Shown: piece after piece, positions 11,942 to 22,745 of the stretch
Numbering within the stretch: position 1 is the first letter of the stretch
How the letters are laid out: the number at the start of each line of letters is the position of its first letter
Position numbers and translations under genes: made by a program
Notes under the pieces: model-generated
Database searches by the model: none
What the model was told of the DNA's origin: nothing
Seen by the model: the letters and a program-made list of their open reading frames with translations, nothing else
Source of the DNA: Isoperla grammatica
Taxonomy: Eukaryota > Arthropoda > Insecta > Plecoptera > Perlodidae
Direction: 5' to 3'
Assembly: GCA_945910005.1 (NCBI GenBank)
Contig: OX246748.1
Coordinates: 16,967,368 to 17,031,367, forward strand
DNA: 64,000 bases

Positions 11942-13494
11942 CCCTTAGTCTCCATTCAGGAAACCTATTTACTATGCATTATCAATAAAGATAACGTCGC
12001 TAGCGCTCAGACTACTCTACTGGTATTAAGACGAACTACAGCTCTAGTTAACAACGTCTTCGTCCCTAGTGATGCGAATGTTTGAGACAATGTTTGTTAG
12101 AGCTCCGGTATTTTTCCTCAAAAAGGAAAACTTTTCCAACACTGATATTAATGTACACTATGGAATACTAGAACACTATCTAGAGAGATGCAATTTTTAA
12201 ATTCTTTTCCGATTTCTTTTCTTTATACAGACAAACGAGGTTCGTTATAATAAAATGATGCTGTATCCAGTAACATATTGTCAATTAAGGTTGTAAATAA
12301 AACAGTTGAGTTCAAACTCAGGTTGTTATTAAGTTGGTTATTAAATGTTTCTATTCATACATATACTGCATTAACCAATTAGTTCCGTAAAGGTAAGTGA
12401 CACGGATACACATGTCTGCATGTTATTATGCCATGTGATGTATTAGCCAATCACAGGCCACCGGTATCTCGATTGCAAAGGTCGGGCATGTGACGTGTTC
12501 CGTATATGTATACAAGGTAACTAGTTTCTGGGGTTTTATGCCGTGAGTTATTACTGGGCATAGGTTGTTTACACTTACCCGTGCTTATCGACGTTTCAAA
12601 GTGATATCGCTCATTATTCACAGAACAGAAAGTTGTAGCGTCTCTGAGGATGTCTGATATTTGTGATATCATGTTAAAATGTCGAGACGAATGATTGAAC
12701 CTCACACATTGCCGTGATAATTTAAAACAAGATTACATGACTCATCAAATTTTACCTCGAGTTAGGGAAAGCAGTGTGATGAATATTAAGAAATATTCAA
12801 TATATTATCTTCACTTTAAAAAGAAGGAATCATTTTGGAACCTACTTTAGACCAAAAATAGACAAATAAAACCATAAATATATGGCGGTATGTTTTGGAC
12901 TTTTACATGGATATTTATATACCTATTGTGCAATGCCCAGTACATTAAAAGTACAGTAAAACCTGAAAGTCGAGAAAATGCAGAGACAAACTGTGAAGTT
13001 AAATACCGGATTTGTTGCTATGGAGTTGTTTTATTACATTATTTTTTTCCCTAAGAACAAACTCAATAGCGACCATAAACAAATCATATACTTAACTCGA
13101 CTCTGCACTGCATTCCACCCTAAGTGTCTCGGCAATAAAACGTATACAAACGACAAACTAAGACGTGCTTATCCTGTGACATGAACTGACAATTATTCTC
13201 CTAACAAGCAGTGCAACGTAATGCACATTTGTATAACTAACAACTATCTGAAAAACTATAAAGTGGAGCGATGCAATTTATACAGCGCACAGAGAATTTT
13301 CCATATTCTACAACGTTATAATGACAAGTTGAGTACGTTGTTACATGAAAATGTAGTTTGTAGTGGAAGATAATGGATTCATAATGAATCTTTGTTGGTA
13401 CATTTCTGACTTAATATATTTCATGTTTTACTTTTAGCTTGAGAACCAGCAGGTTTTATCAGCTAGTCATGTTTACTGTGTCACTGCACGTTAC
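11942..13494. other. no gene recognised
   Basis: No exon recognised. ACAGTAAAACCTGAAAGTCG at 12952-12971 resembles a pogo/Tigger-type transposon terminus, but no matching opposite end was found. Confidence 0.4.
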
Positions 13495-13685
13495 ATTGTT
13501 ATGCCGAGATTACACGGTTTAATTAATACTTTTGTCAAACTAATTGAATTCAAGAACAAAAGCGATCAAAAACAATTTGGTAAAACATGCAACAATAGCT
13601 TCTATTAATTGGTGTGTTTTTACCTTCAATTCAATAAGTTTGACGAAGTATTGAATCGTATAATGTAGGTATTAAGCTGAGTTTC
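13495..13685. mobile_element. probable MITE with weak inverted ends
   Basis: TTAATACTTTTGTCAAAC near 13520 is the imperfect complement of GTTTGACGAAGTATTGAA near 13637-13655, with CGGTTTAA and TCGTATAA further out. Arms are diverged and the exact borders are uncertain. Confidence 0.4.
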
Positions 13686-13689
13686 TATG

Positions 13690-13868
13690 CTTGCGTTTTT
13701 CCCAACGCAACCCACTGTGTTGACGCAGATTGCTTCAATTTTCTGTAACTTTCAAAGCATCATGTGTTAGAATTAGATAATGCGGATCTCGTGATGTGTA
13801 GAAAGTCACAGACATTTAATAAATCTACGTCAACGCAGTGGGTTGCGTTTACAAAATGCAGGCACGAT
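13690..13868. mobile_element. MITE with about 43-bp terminal inverted repeats
   Basis: CGCAACCCACTGTGTTGACG near the left end mirrors CGTCAACGCAGTGGGTTGCG near the right end, one mismatch in 20. Weaker pairing extends outward through TGCTTGCGTTTT and AAAATGCAGGCA. Non-coding. Confidence 0.8.
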
Positions 13869-13876
13869 AACTAAGC

Positions 13877-14037
13877 TATAAAGCTCATCCACAATGAAAA
13901 TTAACAGTAACAGTAAGGTTTTAGGCTATCCTATTGGCTGATGAGCAACAATTGGCTCTCATTAGCCAATATGATTGGTTAAAACCTTACTGTTACTGTT
14001 ACTGTGACTGTTACTTTGCAGTGTGGATGAGCCTTTA
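13877..14037. mobile_element. MITE with CTCATCCACA ends, directly before a coding exon
   Basis: AAAGCTCATCCACAATG and AACAGTAACAGTAAGGTTTT on the left mirror AAAACCTTACTGTTACTGTT and GTGTGGATGAGCCTTTAG on the right. Internal ACAGTA/TACTGT repeats lengthen the right arm. It ends 99 bp before the acceptor of the neuroligin exon at 14137. Confidence 0.85.
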
Positions 14038-14054
14038 GCGATAAGCATCATTTT

Positions 14055-14136
14055 CCCACCGTCTTGTAATACGGTCTCCTAATAACATGCACCGCCTTGT
14101 GATACGGTCTCGTAATAACACACCGCCTTGTTGCAG
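14055..14136 (+). repeat. short tandem repeat forming the intron 3' end before the 14137 exon
   Basis: The words ACCGTCTTGTAATACGGTCT, ACCGCCTTGTGATACGGTCT and ACCGCCTTGTTGCAG begin at 14058, 14091 and 14122 (spacing 33 and 31 bp). The last, partial copy runs into the splice acceptor TTGCAG, so the acceptor's immediate upstream sequence is repeat-derived. The pyrimidine tract is weak. Confidence 0.7.
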
Positions 14137-14334
14137 GGTTTCTCAACGCCAACACAGACCCGCAGCTTCGCTCGCCAGCTAACTACGGCCTCATGGACCA
14201 GATAGCAGCACTTCACTGGCTGCAAGAGAACATTGCCGCCTTCGGGGGTGACCCGAGCAATGTTACCATCGTGGGTCACGGGACTGGGGCGGCCTGTGTC
14301 AACTTCTTGATGACGTCAGCGGCCGTGCCCGACG
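14137..14334 (+). CDS. Nlg: neuroligin, internal exon (nucleophile-elbow region)
   Basis: Neuroligins are postsynaptic membrane proteins with a catalytically dead cholinesterase-like ectodomain that binds neurexin. This exon encodes 65 whole codons, from [20 protein letters not shown] through [20 protein letters not shown] to [14 protein letters not shown]. The elbow, GxSxG in active esterases, reads GHGTGA here, with Gly for the catalytic Ser, as in neuroligins. NVT is a possible N-glycosylation site. The exon is preceded by TTGCAG and followed by GGTAATA. It begins in phase 1 (GG completing a Gly codon) and ends one base into the next codon, which fits the exon at 30048. The upstream exon, expected to carry the strand before FLN, was not found in 1-14136. 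Which neuroligin paralogue this is cannot be told. Confidence 0.93.
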
Positions 14335-14462
14335 GTAATATATACTTCTCTCTCTCTCTATCATCATTCGCTCTCCTTTATAATATGTATTTGTACCTCT
14401 TTGGACAACACATCAAAGAGTGCATGTAGTAAAACGGAACAATTTTTGTTTGTGCCAGCTCG

Positions 14463-14828
14463 TATAGGGTGTATTCACATATTGCGCATGGTGGCCATAC
14501 TGGAGGTCACAATGCCATGTGATTGGTCGTTTATTGTTACTATGTTTCAGCTGACATTTGGTTGAAGTTCAACCGTTCTCTAACTTTTTTTTTTCATTAC
14601 TGAAAAGCAACTTAAATAAACCATCTCTTATTTCGGCCACTCTTTTTGTTGTTTACAATGGTACACATAATCATTTCCGTAAACTTTATCGGGGGATATA
14701 CGTGTTCAAACTCTCATACTTCCCTGTAAACAATAGTATTCGTTTTCTATTTACAGCTAAATGAAACTTGAAATAGTACTATAGGTGGCCTCCAATATGG
14801 CCGATGTGACGTCACGTGAATACTCCCT
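14463..14828 (+). mobile_element. MITE family M (GTATTCACATATTGCGCATG ... GTGACGTCACGTGAATAC), copy 1
   Basis: Shares its body with 20393-20735 and 21236-21440. Landmarks are GTGATTGGTCG, GTTACTATGTTTCAG, GTTCTCTAACTTT, TTTCCGTAAACTTTATCGGG and GTGACGTCACGTGAATACTC. The ends are related as inverted sequences (GTATTCACA and GTGAATAC). No coding capacity. Confidence 0.75.
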
Positions 14829-15073
14829 ATAGACCATTGTCAATATTGATCAAGGAAATTTAGATAAAATTATACACGGTCTTCTAAATCGTCATTACAA
14901 CAATGCACAAGATTAAAAACTAGTTTTCAAATGTTATGTCAATGTGTATTTTTCATTGTTGTACACTGTTGTCAATGAGAATTTAGTAGGCCGTGATTAA
15001 TTCTATCTAACGGTCCTAGATCAATTTTGAAAATAGTCTATTATGCACCCTCAGTTTATTGCTTCATTTCCCG

Positions 15074-15092
15074 CCCCCCCCCCCCCCCCCCC
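15074..15092. repeat. poly-C tract (19 C)
   Basis: Uninterrupted run of C between CCG and ATATCTGC. Confidence 0.9.
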
Positions 15093-15378
15093 ATATCTGC
15101 TGTGATTTGCGTACGAGTAACTCATTCAGTCAGCTCAGTTTGCTAGCGATTGCACCCTAGCCAGCACAAACAACAACAACGCTGCATCATACAAGTACTT
15201 CGCCCCTAAATGCACGTCCCTGAATTCACGCATACGTTGCGACGCTTATGTGGTATGAACCACGCGTTATTCACATTTACAAGACAGTCACGTCTCACTA
15301 CTATTTTAATTTGTAAATATTAACCCGTTGTGTGAAACGCTCAATAACAATGTTGAATATACACAATTACCATCCAAT

Positions 15379-15689
15379 TAACGGTTAGCAAAAGTGTTTT
15401 CTACTGCCATTTAGGGCCAGTTTCACCAAACTTTAATCAGTCGATTTTCAGTTAATCGGAGATAAAAAATGGCGCCTGAAACCATGATAACCAATCCGAG
15501 ATTAGTAAACCGGCCGATTGAAAAATTTCCGAATCTACCAAATTTTTCAATCGGCCGGTTTACTAATCTCGGATTGGTTATCATGGTTTCAGGCGCCATT
15601 TTTTATCTCCGATTAACTGAAAATCGACTGATTAAATTTTGGTGAAACTGGCCCTAAATGGCAGTAGAAAACACTTTTGCTAACCGTTA
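15379..15689. mobile_element. almost perfect 311-bp palindrome (young fold-back MITE)
   Basis: Arms of about 150 bp are related by inversion around 15534 with a loop of about 11 bases. I found one mismatch between the arms: CCAAACTTTAATC against the complement of GATTAAATTTTGG. Ends read TAACGGTTAGC and GCTAACCGTTA. The flanks allow a TA target duplication, which would suit the Tc1/mariner superfamily, but TA is itself part of the inverted sequence, so this is tentative. Near identity implies recent insertion or arm homogenisation. Confidence 0.85.
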
Positions 15690-16418
15690 TAGATAAGTAC
15701 ATCCTTTACTGTCGTAAACGACTATTTCGAAGCTCAGAATAAAACAAAGGCGGTGACAAATGTGTTTCTCTGTATATTGAACCATTTCTACAAACTTCTC
15801 TCTTCCATTTCGCATACAAAGTTTTGAAATGACGAATACAATAGGACTTTGTTTACAGTTTGCCTGCGAAAAATATGAAACCCTTTGAATGTTTTAGTGT
15901 GATATAAATAATGTATGAACGACACCATCTCCGCATACATGATTTGTTTATATGTTGCTTTCTATTTTACCAATAAAGTCCTTGTAACAAATAAGAATAT
16001 AACAATCATTTTACTCCTCGTCTGAGTTTATTTCATTCATTAAAGACTTGAAAAAAATATTTAAAAATAGAAAGATTTTTAAAGATTTTCGATAAAAGAC
16101 TTAGTTTATAGGTTATAAAAATAATGTTACCTAGGAAGCTTGTTCAGGGTGAATGTAGGTGAAACATTATTAGGTTGTTTATTATTTGGGTTAGTTGGGC
16201 TGTTAATATGACTGAATTCCAACAAATTCCTATTGTGACTGAGGACAACGTCGCCTAAAACATTCAATCTGTAAACAGGTAGCGGGTAACAAACCATGCA
16301 GTGACCTCCAGACTTAGAACCTTCTTAAAGTATGTATTTGTTTATGTTAAAACAAGATATAGGCCTACAATCATTCACGACTCAATACCACTTTTAAAAC
16401 CTTGCAGTAAACTACATA
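15690..16418. other. no gene recognised
   Basis: AT-rich intron DNA. No exon or repeat structure recognised. Confidence 0.5.
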
Positions 16419-17029
16419 CTACATACATACATACATACATACATACATACATACATACATACATACATACATACATACATACATACACACATACATACAT
16501 ACATACATACATACATACATACATACATACATACATACATACATACATACATACATACATACATACATACATACATACATACATACATACATACATACAT
16601 ACATACATACATACATACATACATACATACATACATACATACATACATACATACATACATACATACATACATACATACATACATACATACATACATACAT
16701 ACATACATACATACATACATACATACATACATACATACATACATACATACATACATACATACATACATACATACATACATACATACATACATACATACAT
16801 ACATACATACATACATACATACATACATACATACATACATACATACATACATACATACATACATACATACATACATACATACATACATACATACATACAT
16901 ACATACATACATACATACATACATACATACATACATACATACATACATACATACATACATACATACATACATACATACATACATACATACATACATACAT
17001 ACATACATACATACATACATACATACATA
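16419..17029. repeat. (ACAT)n microsatellite, about 600 bp
   Basis: About 150 tetranucleotide units, interrupted by one CACA variant near 16487. The same repeat resumes for about 12 bp at 17965, so it was split by the element at 17030-17964. The long open frames here (Tyr-Ile-His-Thr on plus, Met-Tyr-Val-Cys on minus) are only translations of the repeat. Confidence 0.98.
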
Positions 17030-17964
17030 CAGTGGCGTATCCAAGGGGGGGGTTATGGGGTTCAAACCCCCCCCATGCCCAAAAAAAAAAAAATTACATG
17101 CGGAGAGAAGGAAGGAAAGGAGGAGGGAAGAGGAAACTACTATTTTGATTATTGTTTAATAACATACTCAACCGTTAAATCATACGACTTTGGGCTCTTG
17201 GTCGTCAGGAAGAGCTGCCTTTAGGACCTATTGACTTCCGGGGACAATCGGGAAGGAAGTTTGAGGAATTGGACAAGTTGGAGGAATATATTTAAAAATG
17301 CTAATGGGTGCTAGGGGTCAGGGGGTACTCTTCTCTCTCCTCTGACGATTGGCACTGTGTATAAGAAACTACATTGAATCCTAAATATATTGAATCCTCT
17401 TATACCCTAGGCCAAATACACCCCGGGTTTTGTAAATTGTATTTCAATGCAAGTTTGTCTTTATAAAAGGTGTATCTATTGTATTTTTAGTTCTAATCAA
17501 AGAACACATGAATTAACAGAACTTAATGATAAAAAAAATTTGTCAATACATTAACCAATAGGCTAGCTTTTTGCATATTTATAAGCTGGCTACAAACAGA
17601 AATTAACGCAAATCAGTGCTAAAACATTCGTCAGAAACGTGTAAAATTTATAGATATTACCACAAAATACAACACTACCAGTTACGAGGAGACTTGCCAA
17701 CAATAAAAAAAAAATATAGGAAAGATATTTATTTTTGCAGTAATTTTGTTGTTCTGTGACTGGTTTTTTAATTTTCTTTGTAGTCATTCTTACATTCTCT
17801 TAAACCTATTCTATGACATTTTCTTATTCTGAAACGTGTTTCCAGGCGTTTAAAACGTCATAAATGAAGAAAAAAATTTCGCCTTCGGCGAATTGGCCTC
17901 CGGCGGCTGTTGCCTGCTTGGGATGTTCGACCCCCCCCATTGTAAATTCCTGGATACGCCACTG
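17030..17964. mobile_element. non-autonomous hAT-type transposon inside the (ACAT)n tract
   Basis: Terminal inverted repeats CAGTGGCGTATCCA at 17030 and TGGATACGCCACTG ending 17964 are identical over 14 bp, followed internally by runs of G or C. The flanking CATACATA at 17022-17029 and 17965-17972 is an 8-bp direct repeat, as expected for hAT, though ambiguous within a microsatellite. The 935-bp length and lack of a convincing transposase frame make it non-autonomous. An AT-rich interior includes an unrecognised 65-codon minus-strand frame at 17590-17787. Confidence 0.85.
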
Positions 17965-17976
17965 CATACATACATA

Positions 17977-20392
17977 CTTACTTTCACACTACATTAGTTT
18001 TTTTAATAATAATTAGCATGTTTATCCGCGAAGATCGTAAAGAAAGATTGCACATAGCAGCTAGTACACGTCATCTCAATATAAAAGTATGTTAATAAAG
18101 TCTTGGGGGTGTTTTGTTTCGTTCAATTATCAGTTGCGTTGAAAAAATGATTATCCGGCAGTGTGGGTGTTTTTTTATAGATGACGTCACAATGGAAGCA
18201 TCGCTTAGTTTACTTTATTACTACTCAAGTTCTAGAATCGCTACTTTTTTGCAGCATGGAATTTCCTCCATCACAACCATAGTATGCAAGTTTTATACAA
18301 TATCTTACGGGAAACTCGATTGAAATTAAGTAGCAAGTCAGAAACAAAAAAAAATAAAGTAAGTGTATAATAAGGGAACAATTGTGCACGGGAATGAACA
18401 ACTAGTAGAACAATTTTGCGACTAATTAAATTGTCTGTAGCTACACCCTACTTAAATACACAGGAATTCTGATCTTCTGAATAGTTTCATGTTGTAGAGC
18501 TTTATTTATGTGCTTCAATAACGAGCTAAAGTTGAACGAGATCCAGAGAAAGATCTTTTATACTGTATAACAATCTACAGCAATATTTTTAACAAACGAC
18601 TCTTAAAACAATTAATACTAGATATTATAAAACTAATAAAGATATAAAAGCATACAATGATAATATAATAAACAAACTATAAAAGTATCTCATGAACCAA
18701 AGTGGTAGTAAGAACGAAACATGCAAACCAAATTACAAAGAATAATATTAGGTAAAATAAAAAAATGAATTCAAATAATGGAAATAAAAAATCCATTTAT
18801 TAAATTTATTTATTATATATTATTTATTCTCGCTGTAGATGTTACTTTGCATAAACAATAAAACAAACTTAACCAATGATAGTAGTAATGAGTAGAGCAG
18901 AGCCCCTTGATACAAATTGCCTTACTACAAGTCTAAAGTTCATGCCAAAAGCTTAAATTGTATTATTTTGATAAATAAATATAATGAGATAATAATAACA
19001 ATAATAAGCAATGTAGGGTTACTTACGTTTACAGTAGAGTTACAAAATAATCTTCTTCTTTTTCTTCTTAAATGCCCACATTTGGCTATCATGCCATCAT
19101 GCTGGATCTGGTCAACCAATACCACACGCTTCTTTTTCCTTCCTCTTCATGCCTCTCGGCATTGCGTCACGTTCACCTGTAACACAAAACAATTGCGGTT
19201 TAATCCAAACACTTAAGTAATGATCGAGTGCTTCACACAAAATGTGTCTCAGAACCAGTGGACAACAAATTTCGTTTGCCCGTTGTTCGCGCCATATTTC
19301 ATAGTCGCTCGTTTATTTCCGGTGGTTTGACTAGGGTAGTCCATAACGTCATTTCTCTAGCTTATCATTGTTAATATCGTCAGTCTTTCTCCAGTATTGT
19401 CTCTGTCGCGTCGTAGTACGGTTGTGCACTCTGGACGCACTGTCGTTCGTCTCTCGCTGACTTATGTCAGACTCTCATTTCTCGGCTTTGTGACTTTCCT
19501 GTTCTTATTCCTATCTCTACTTCCTTCATCTTGCTATGCTATTATACTCCTAACTATACTCTCCCCAGCCCCGGTCATAATTACAGCAAGTGTCAAGTCA
19601 TCTGCGTCACCTGTTCACCCACGTCATCCACCGAAGCTTCTCGCCGCAATGTAAGTCAATTTCTCTCCTTTCTAATGTATCTCTCCCTAACAAAAAAATA
19701 CAGTCCACTATTGCTATCTTCAGGGCAACCGCCCCTACACCCGTATACAATACGTGCAACGCATCACATCAACGTGTCAAACTTTTTGCACGGTTCTGTA
19801 CTAAACGATTGCAAGTGCAAAGTGGTGCTGAGAAAAGTGCCGCATAGACGTCTATTACGAGTCAACACCTGACCTATTTGACCAGCCAGTGTAAAATGAA
19901 CGCTCTAGGCAGTCTTGACATTACTGTACCTGTCCTCTTTGGGGAAAATGTCGACTCCGATGTGGACACTTGCCAACGGTGACGTGGCAATATGCTAAGA
20001 GGCCGGTATCGACTTATCTGCATTTCCATACCCACCGCGTTGCGGGTTTGTTCTATTCCACAGTGATGAGCGAGCCTCTCTCTGATTAACAGCAAATGGT
20101 TTAACTTCTATCGCGTTGATTTGTTCACCAGTAGATGGCAGCAGTGTAGCTACTTCGGCGAGGAAACCAATCACGTTTAAACAATACTACTACGTAATAT
20201 ATATGTAAACGCAACAGGAAAATCACCTCTGGGAGACATGCAGTGGTTCAGACAATCATGCTTAACTTAAAAGTAGGTTAAGTAGATTTGTGACGGAGTC
20301 AATAGAGGATTCTGAGGGTTGCATTATGCAACGTTGCTAAACGAGTTCATAACTAAGTTAAAGAAGCGATGTGATGATGCACGCCAACCTAC
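17977..20392. other. no gene recognised
   Basis: AT-rich to 19200. A more GC-rich patch at 19240-20100 has overlapping short frames in several phases, none of a recognised family. It could be the 5' leader of a retroelement, but nothing proves that. TGACGTCA occurs at about 18181. Confidence 0.4.
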
Positions 20393-20735
20393 AGGGAGTA
20401 TTCACGTGACGTCACAATTCGGAGATTATGGTGTGTTGATTGACATTTAAGCTGTCAATAGAAGACAAACATGCTTTATCATAAAACATTAGAACTGTAG
20501 CACCTATATCCCCTGATAAAGTTTGCGAAAATGATTATTATAGGCCGTTGTAAACGATTAAAATATTAATAGAGACAAAAGAGTTAATTTATGTTGCTTT
20601 TGAGTAATAGTAGCAAACCAAAGTTAGAGAACACTGTTGGATTTGCATCGAACGCCACCTGAAACATAGTAACAATGAACTACCAATCACGAGCCTGCAG
20701 TATGGCCGCCATGTGCATTATGTGAATAGACCCTT
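20393..20735 (-). mobile_element. MITE family M, copy 2
   Basis: Inverted relative to 14463-14828. It starts GGGAGTATTCACGTGACGTCAC, then complements of CCCACGAAAGTTTACG-like and GTTCTCTAACTTTGGTTTGC sequence, and ends near ATGTGCATTATGTGAATAG. Confidence 0.75.
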
Positions 20736-20957
20736 ACCTGACAACGAGCGCAATGTTGCAACGTCTCCGTATGCAACGTTGTAATAGTTTTAGTTCCACT
20801 GTTAATTATTCTCAATCAATAAATCATGCATCAGTAATTGGTATTATTTATTTTCACGTAAATATCCAAATTACATTGTATATAAACACGATCCTGATTC
20901 AATTGATGACATCTACAATCCAGAAATCTGTTTTAAGTGCGTAATTTATCATAATTA

Positions 20958-21150
20958 AGCGAGCGAAGCGAGCGTCTCCACTAGACTCTTATGGCACTTC
21001 ATGCTGTTTTTTTGTTTGTTTGTTTTTTTTTCTTTATTTTTATGTCTGTCGATAGCGGTTGAACGGAAAGTCCGATCAACTTGAAATTTGGACCATCCAT
21101 AAGCCTCAATGTGGATTGAAGGTGTATAGTTTTGAGGCAAAATCGTTTGA
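20958..21150 (+). repeat. dispersed repeat with GAGCGAAGCGAGCG (copy 1)
   Basis: Matches 60548-60765 in reverse. Shared words are GCGAGCGAAGCGAGCGT, GACTCTTATGGCACTTC, TGTCGATAGCGGTTGAACG, AAGTCCGATCAACTTGAAAT and AAGGTGTATAGTTTTGAGGC. It is non-coding; the short frames are not conserved. The transposon class is not known to me from these words alone. Confidence 0.65.
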
Positions 21151-21235
21151 AAAGTTACAAATTTACACCATAGTTACTGCAAAATATTTTTCTGAAACAA
21201 AATGGCGGCAAAATGTGAGATAGCCAGATTTTTCT

Positions 21236-21440
21236 ACAGATTCAACTGTTCTCTAACTTTGGTTTGCTATTATTAGGCCTGTACTTAAAAGCAACATGAA
21301 TGAACTCTGGTCTCGATCACTCTTTTAATCGTACAATGGCATTTTCGTAAACTTTCGTGGGATATAGGTGCTAAAACTCTAATATTTTGTGGCAAGAAAA
21401 TTCGTCTTCTATTGACAGCTTAACATTTTTCTTTCGATGA
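21236..21440 (+). mobile_element. MITE family M, copy 3, left part of an interrupted element
   Basis: GTTCTCTAACTTTGGTTTGC, TTTTCGTAAACTTTCGTGGG and TTCTATTGACAGCTTAA match copies 1 and 2. It stops at 21440, where SINE A sequence begins. The family terminus GTGACGTCACGTGAATACTC reappears at 22720-22739, beyond the SINE. Confidence 0.7.
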
Positions 21441-22708
21441 TTAAATAAATAAATAAATAAATTCACATTTAGAGTCTACAGTAGATACAACCCCCAGTTG
21501 GACACACAGATATTTTCGAGGTCTGAAAGTTGGATCGTTTGGCAAAACCTTCCGACATTCCTTCTCTCGACCCATCGACCGCAAATACCTTTGATCGGCG
21601 AGCTGTTCATAATTTTACCTATTAATCCTGATGACCTGTCACAACAATTGTCATATTGAATTTAGACAACACTTTTTTCTTAATCATATGGATAACTTCT
21701 ACATTGCACTATAAAGAGCTGGAAATTATATAATCAGTGGTTTTTTATTTGTCTTTCTATGACGGATATAACCATACTTTTTTTTCGTGGATTAGAGGAA
21801 ACAGTAGTCTTAAAAAGACAATCAGAGGACCTGCTGCTCTAAAAAAAATATCTTACATTTTAATTACAATTAGATTTGAAAATTAATGCCTAAGTATAAA
21901 AAAAATGTGGGTTTTCTTTCATAAAACGGCTTCAAATTACATTACCACATTTTTTAAATTGCATTTATATTTTATACGTAAGGCAATAACAACTGATTAC
22001 AACTGAACTGATTACAACAACTGAAATACAACTGAGCAGTGTAATAATAATCAGTATAATAAAATTGTTAATTACCTTGAGTATTGTAACTATTTGTTAC
22101 TTTCATACTCTGATTTTCTTTGTAACACTATAATATTATTTGCTAATATTGTCACATTAATGTATAAGTCCGGTTGTTTTCGTCATAGAAAGACAAATAA
22201 AAAAAACCTGAATAGATAATTTCAAGCTGTTAAACGCTGTTTAACGCGATCATGAAATATACGTATAATTCCTAAAAAAGTGATTTTTCCTATAAGATGA
22301 CTTTTGTTGTGACAGGTCATCATGATTAATAGGTAAGATAATGCAAGGCTCGCCGGTCGCAGGTAATTACGGTCGAGGCGAGAGGGAGGGAAACCCGTAC
22401 TTTGGTCAGAGGTTGGTACAAACGCTACCCGATCCTCATGCCCTCGGGCCTGTCCAACAGCGAAATAAACGAACTGTACCTACTCAGTAACTAAACTGAT
22501 TTGCAGTGGGGGACTTTAATTTAAAGTGACTAAACCAACCCTGTAGGCTTCGAACACCATCGACGAGTGAGCGATAACCAATCAAAGATCGATATTTCAA
22601 ACACGAAACATATGAATCAGTGATTGGACAGTGCGAACACCTGCGGACAAATGCCAGAATCAACAAGGCCAATTCAGAACAACTTTGAATTTATTGAGTG
22701 CTTCGTTG
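21441..22708 (-). mobile_element. SINE family A fragment, itself interrupted
   Basis: The minus-strand 3' end of the SINE (TAAATAAATAAATTCACATT, TAGAGTC) ends at 21478. It resumes at 22479 with CCTACTCAGTAACTAAACTG, then AACCAACCCTGTAGGCTTC and GAGCGATAACCAATC. The 5'-truncated end is at about 22708 (GAAGC/GCTTC). The intact copy at 35751 reads straight across this junction. Confidence 0.85.
21479..22476. mobile_element. non-autonomous Tc1/mariner-like element inserted in the SINE
   Basis: Ends read CAGTAGATACAACC and the complement of CGAACTG, flanked by TA at 21477-21478 and 22477-22478. Removing the element and one TA restores the SINE sequence seen at 35751. Long imperfect inverted ends of about 180 bp share GACCTGTCACAACA and TACCTATTAATC with their complements. 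The middle is AT-rich, with a shared GTCTTTCTATGACG-like word inverted near each side. No transposase frame was seen. Confidence 0.85.
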
Positions 22709-22745
22709 CTAGGACGGTTGTGACGTCACGTGAATACTCCCTAGT
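22709..22745 (+). mobile_element. MITE family M, copy 3, right terminus
   Basis: GTGACGTCACGTGAATACTC followed by CCTAG, as at 14806-14828. It completes the element whose left part ends at 21440. Confidence 0.7.

Noticed and set aside
12952..13200. pogo/Tigger transposon
   Set aside because: Only one possible terminus (ACAGTAAAACCTGAAAGTCG) was seen; no mirrored end or transposase.
16301..17224. Open frames of 200-307 codons over the (ACAT)n tract
   Set aside because: They translate only the tetranucleotide repeat (Tyr-Ile-His-Thr or Met-Tyr-Val-Cys) and run into the hAT element.
22484..22672. 62-codon minus-strand frame
   Set aside because: Lies wholly inside the SINE A body, which is non-coding in its other copies.
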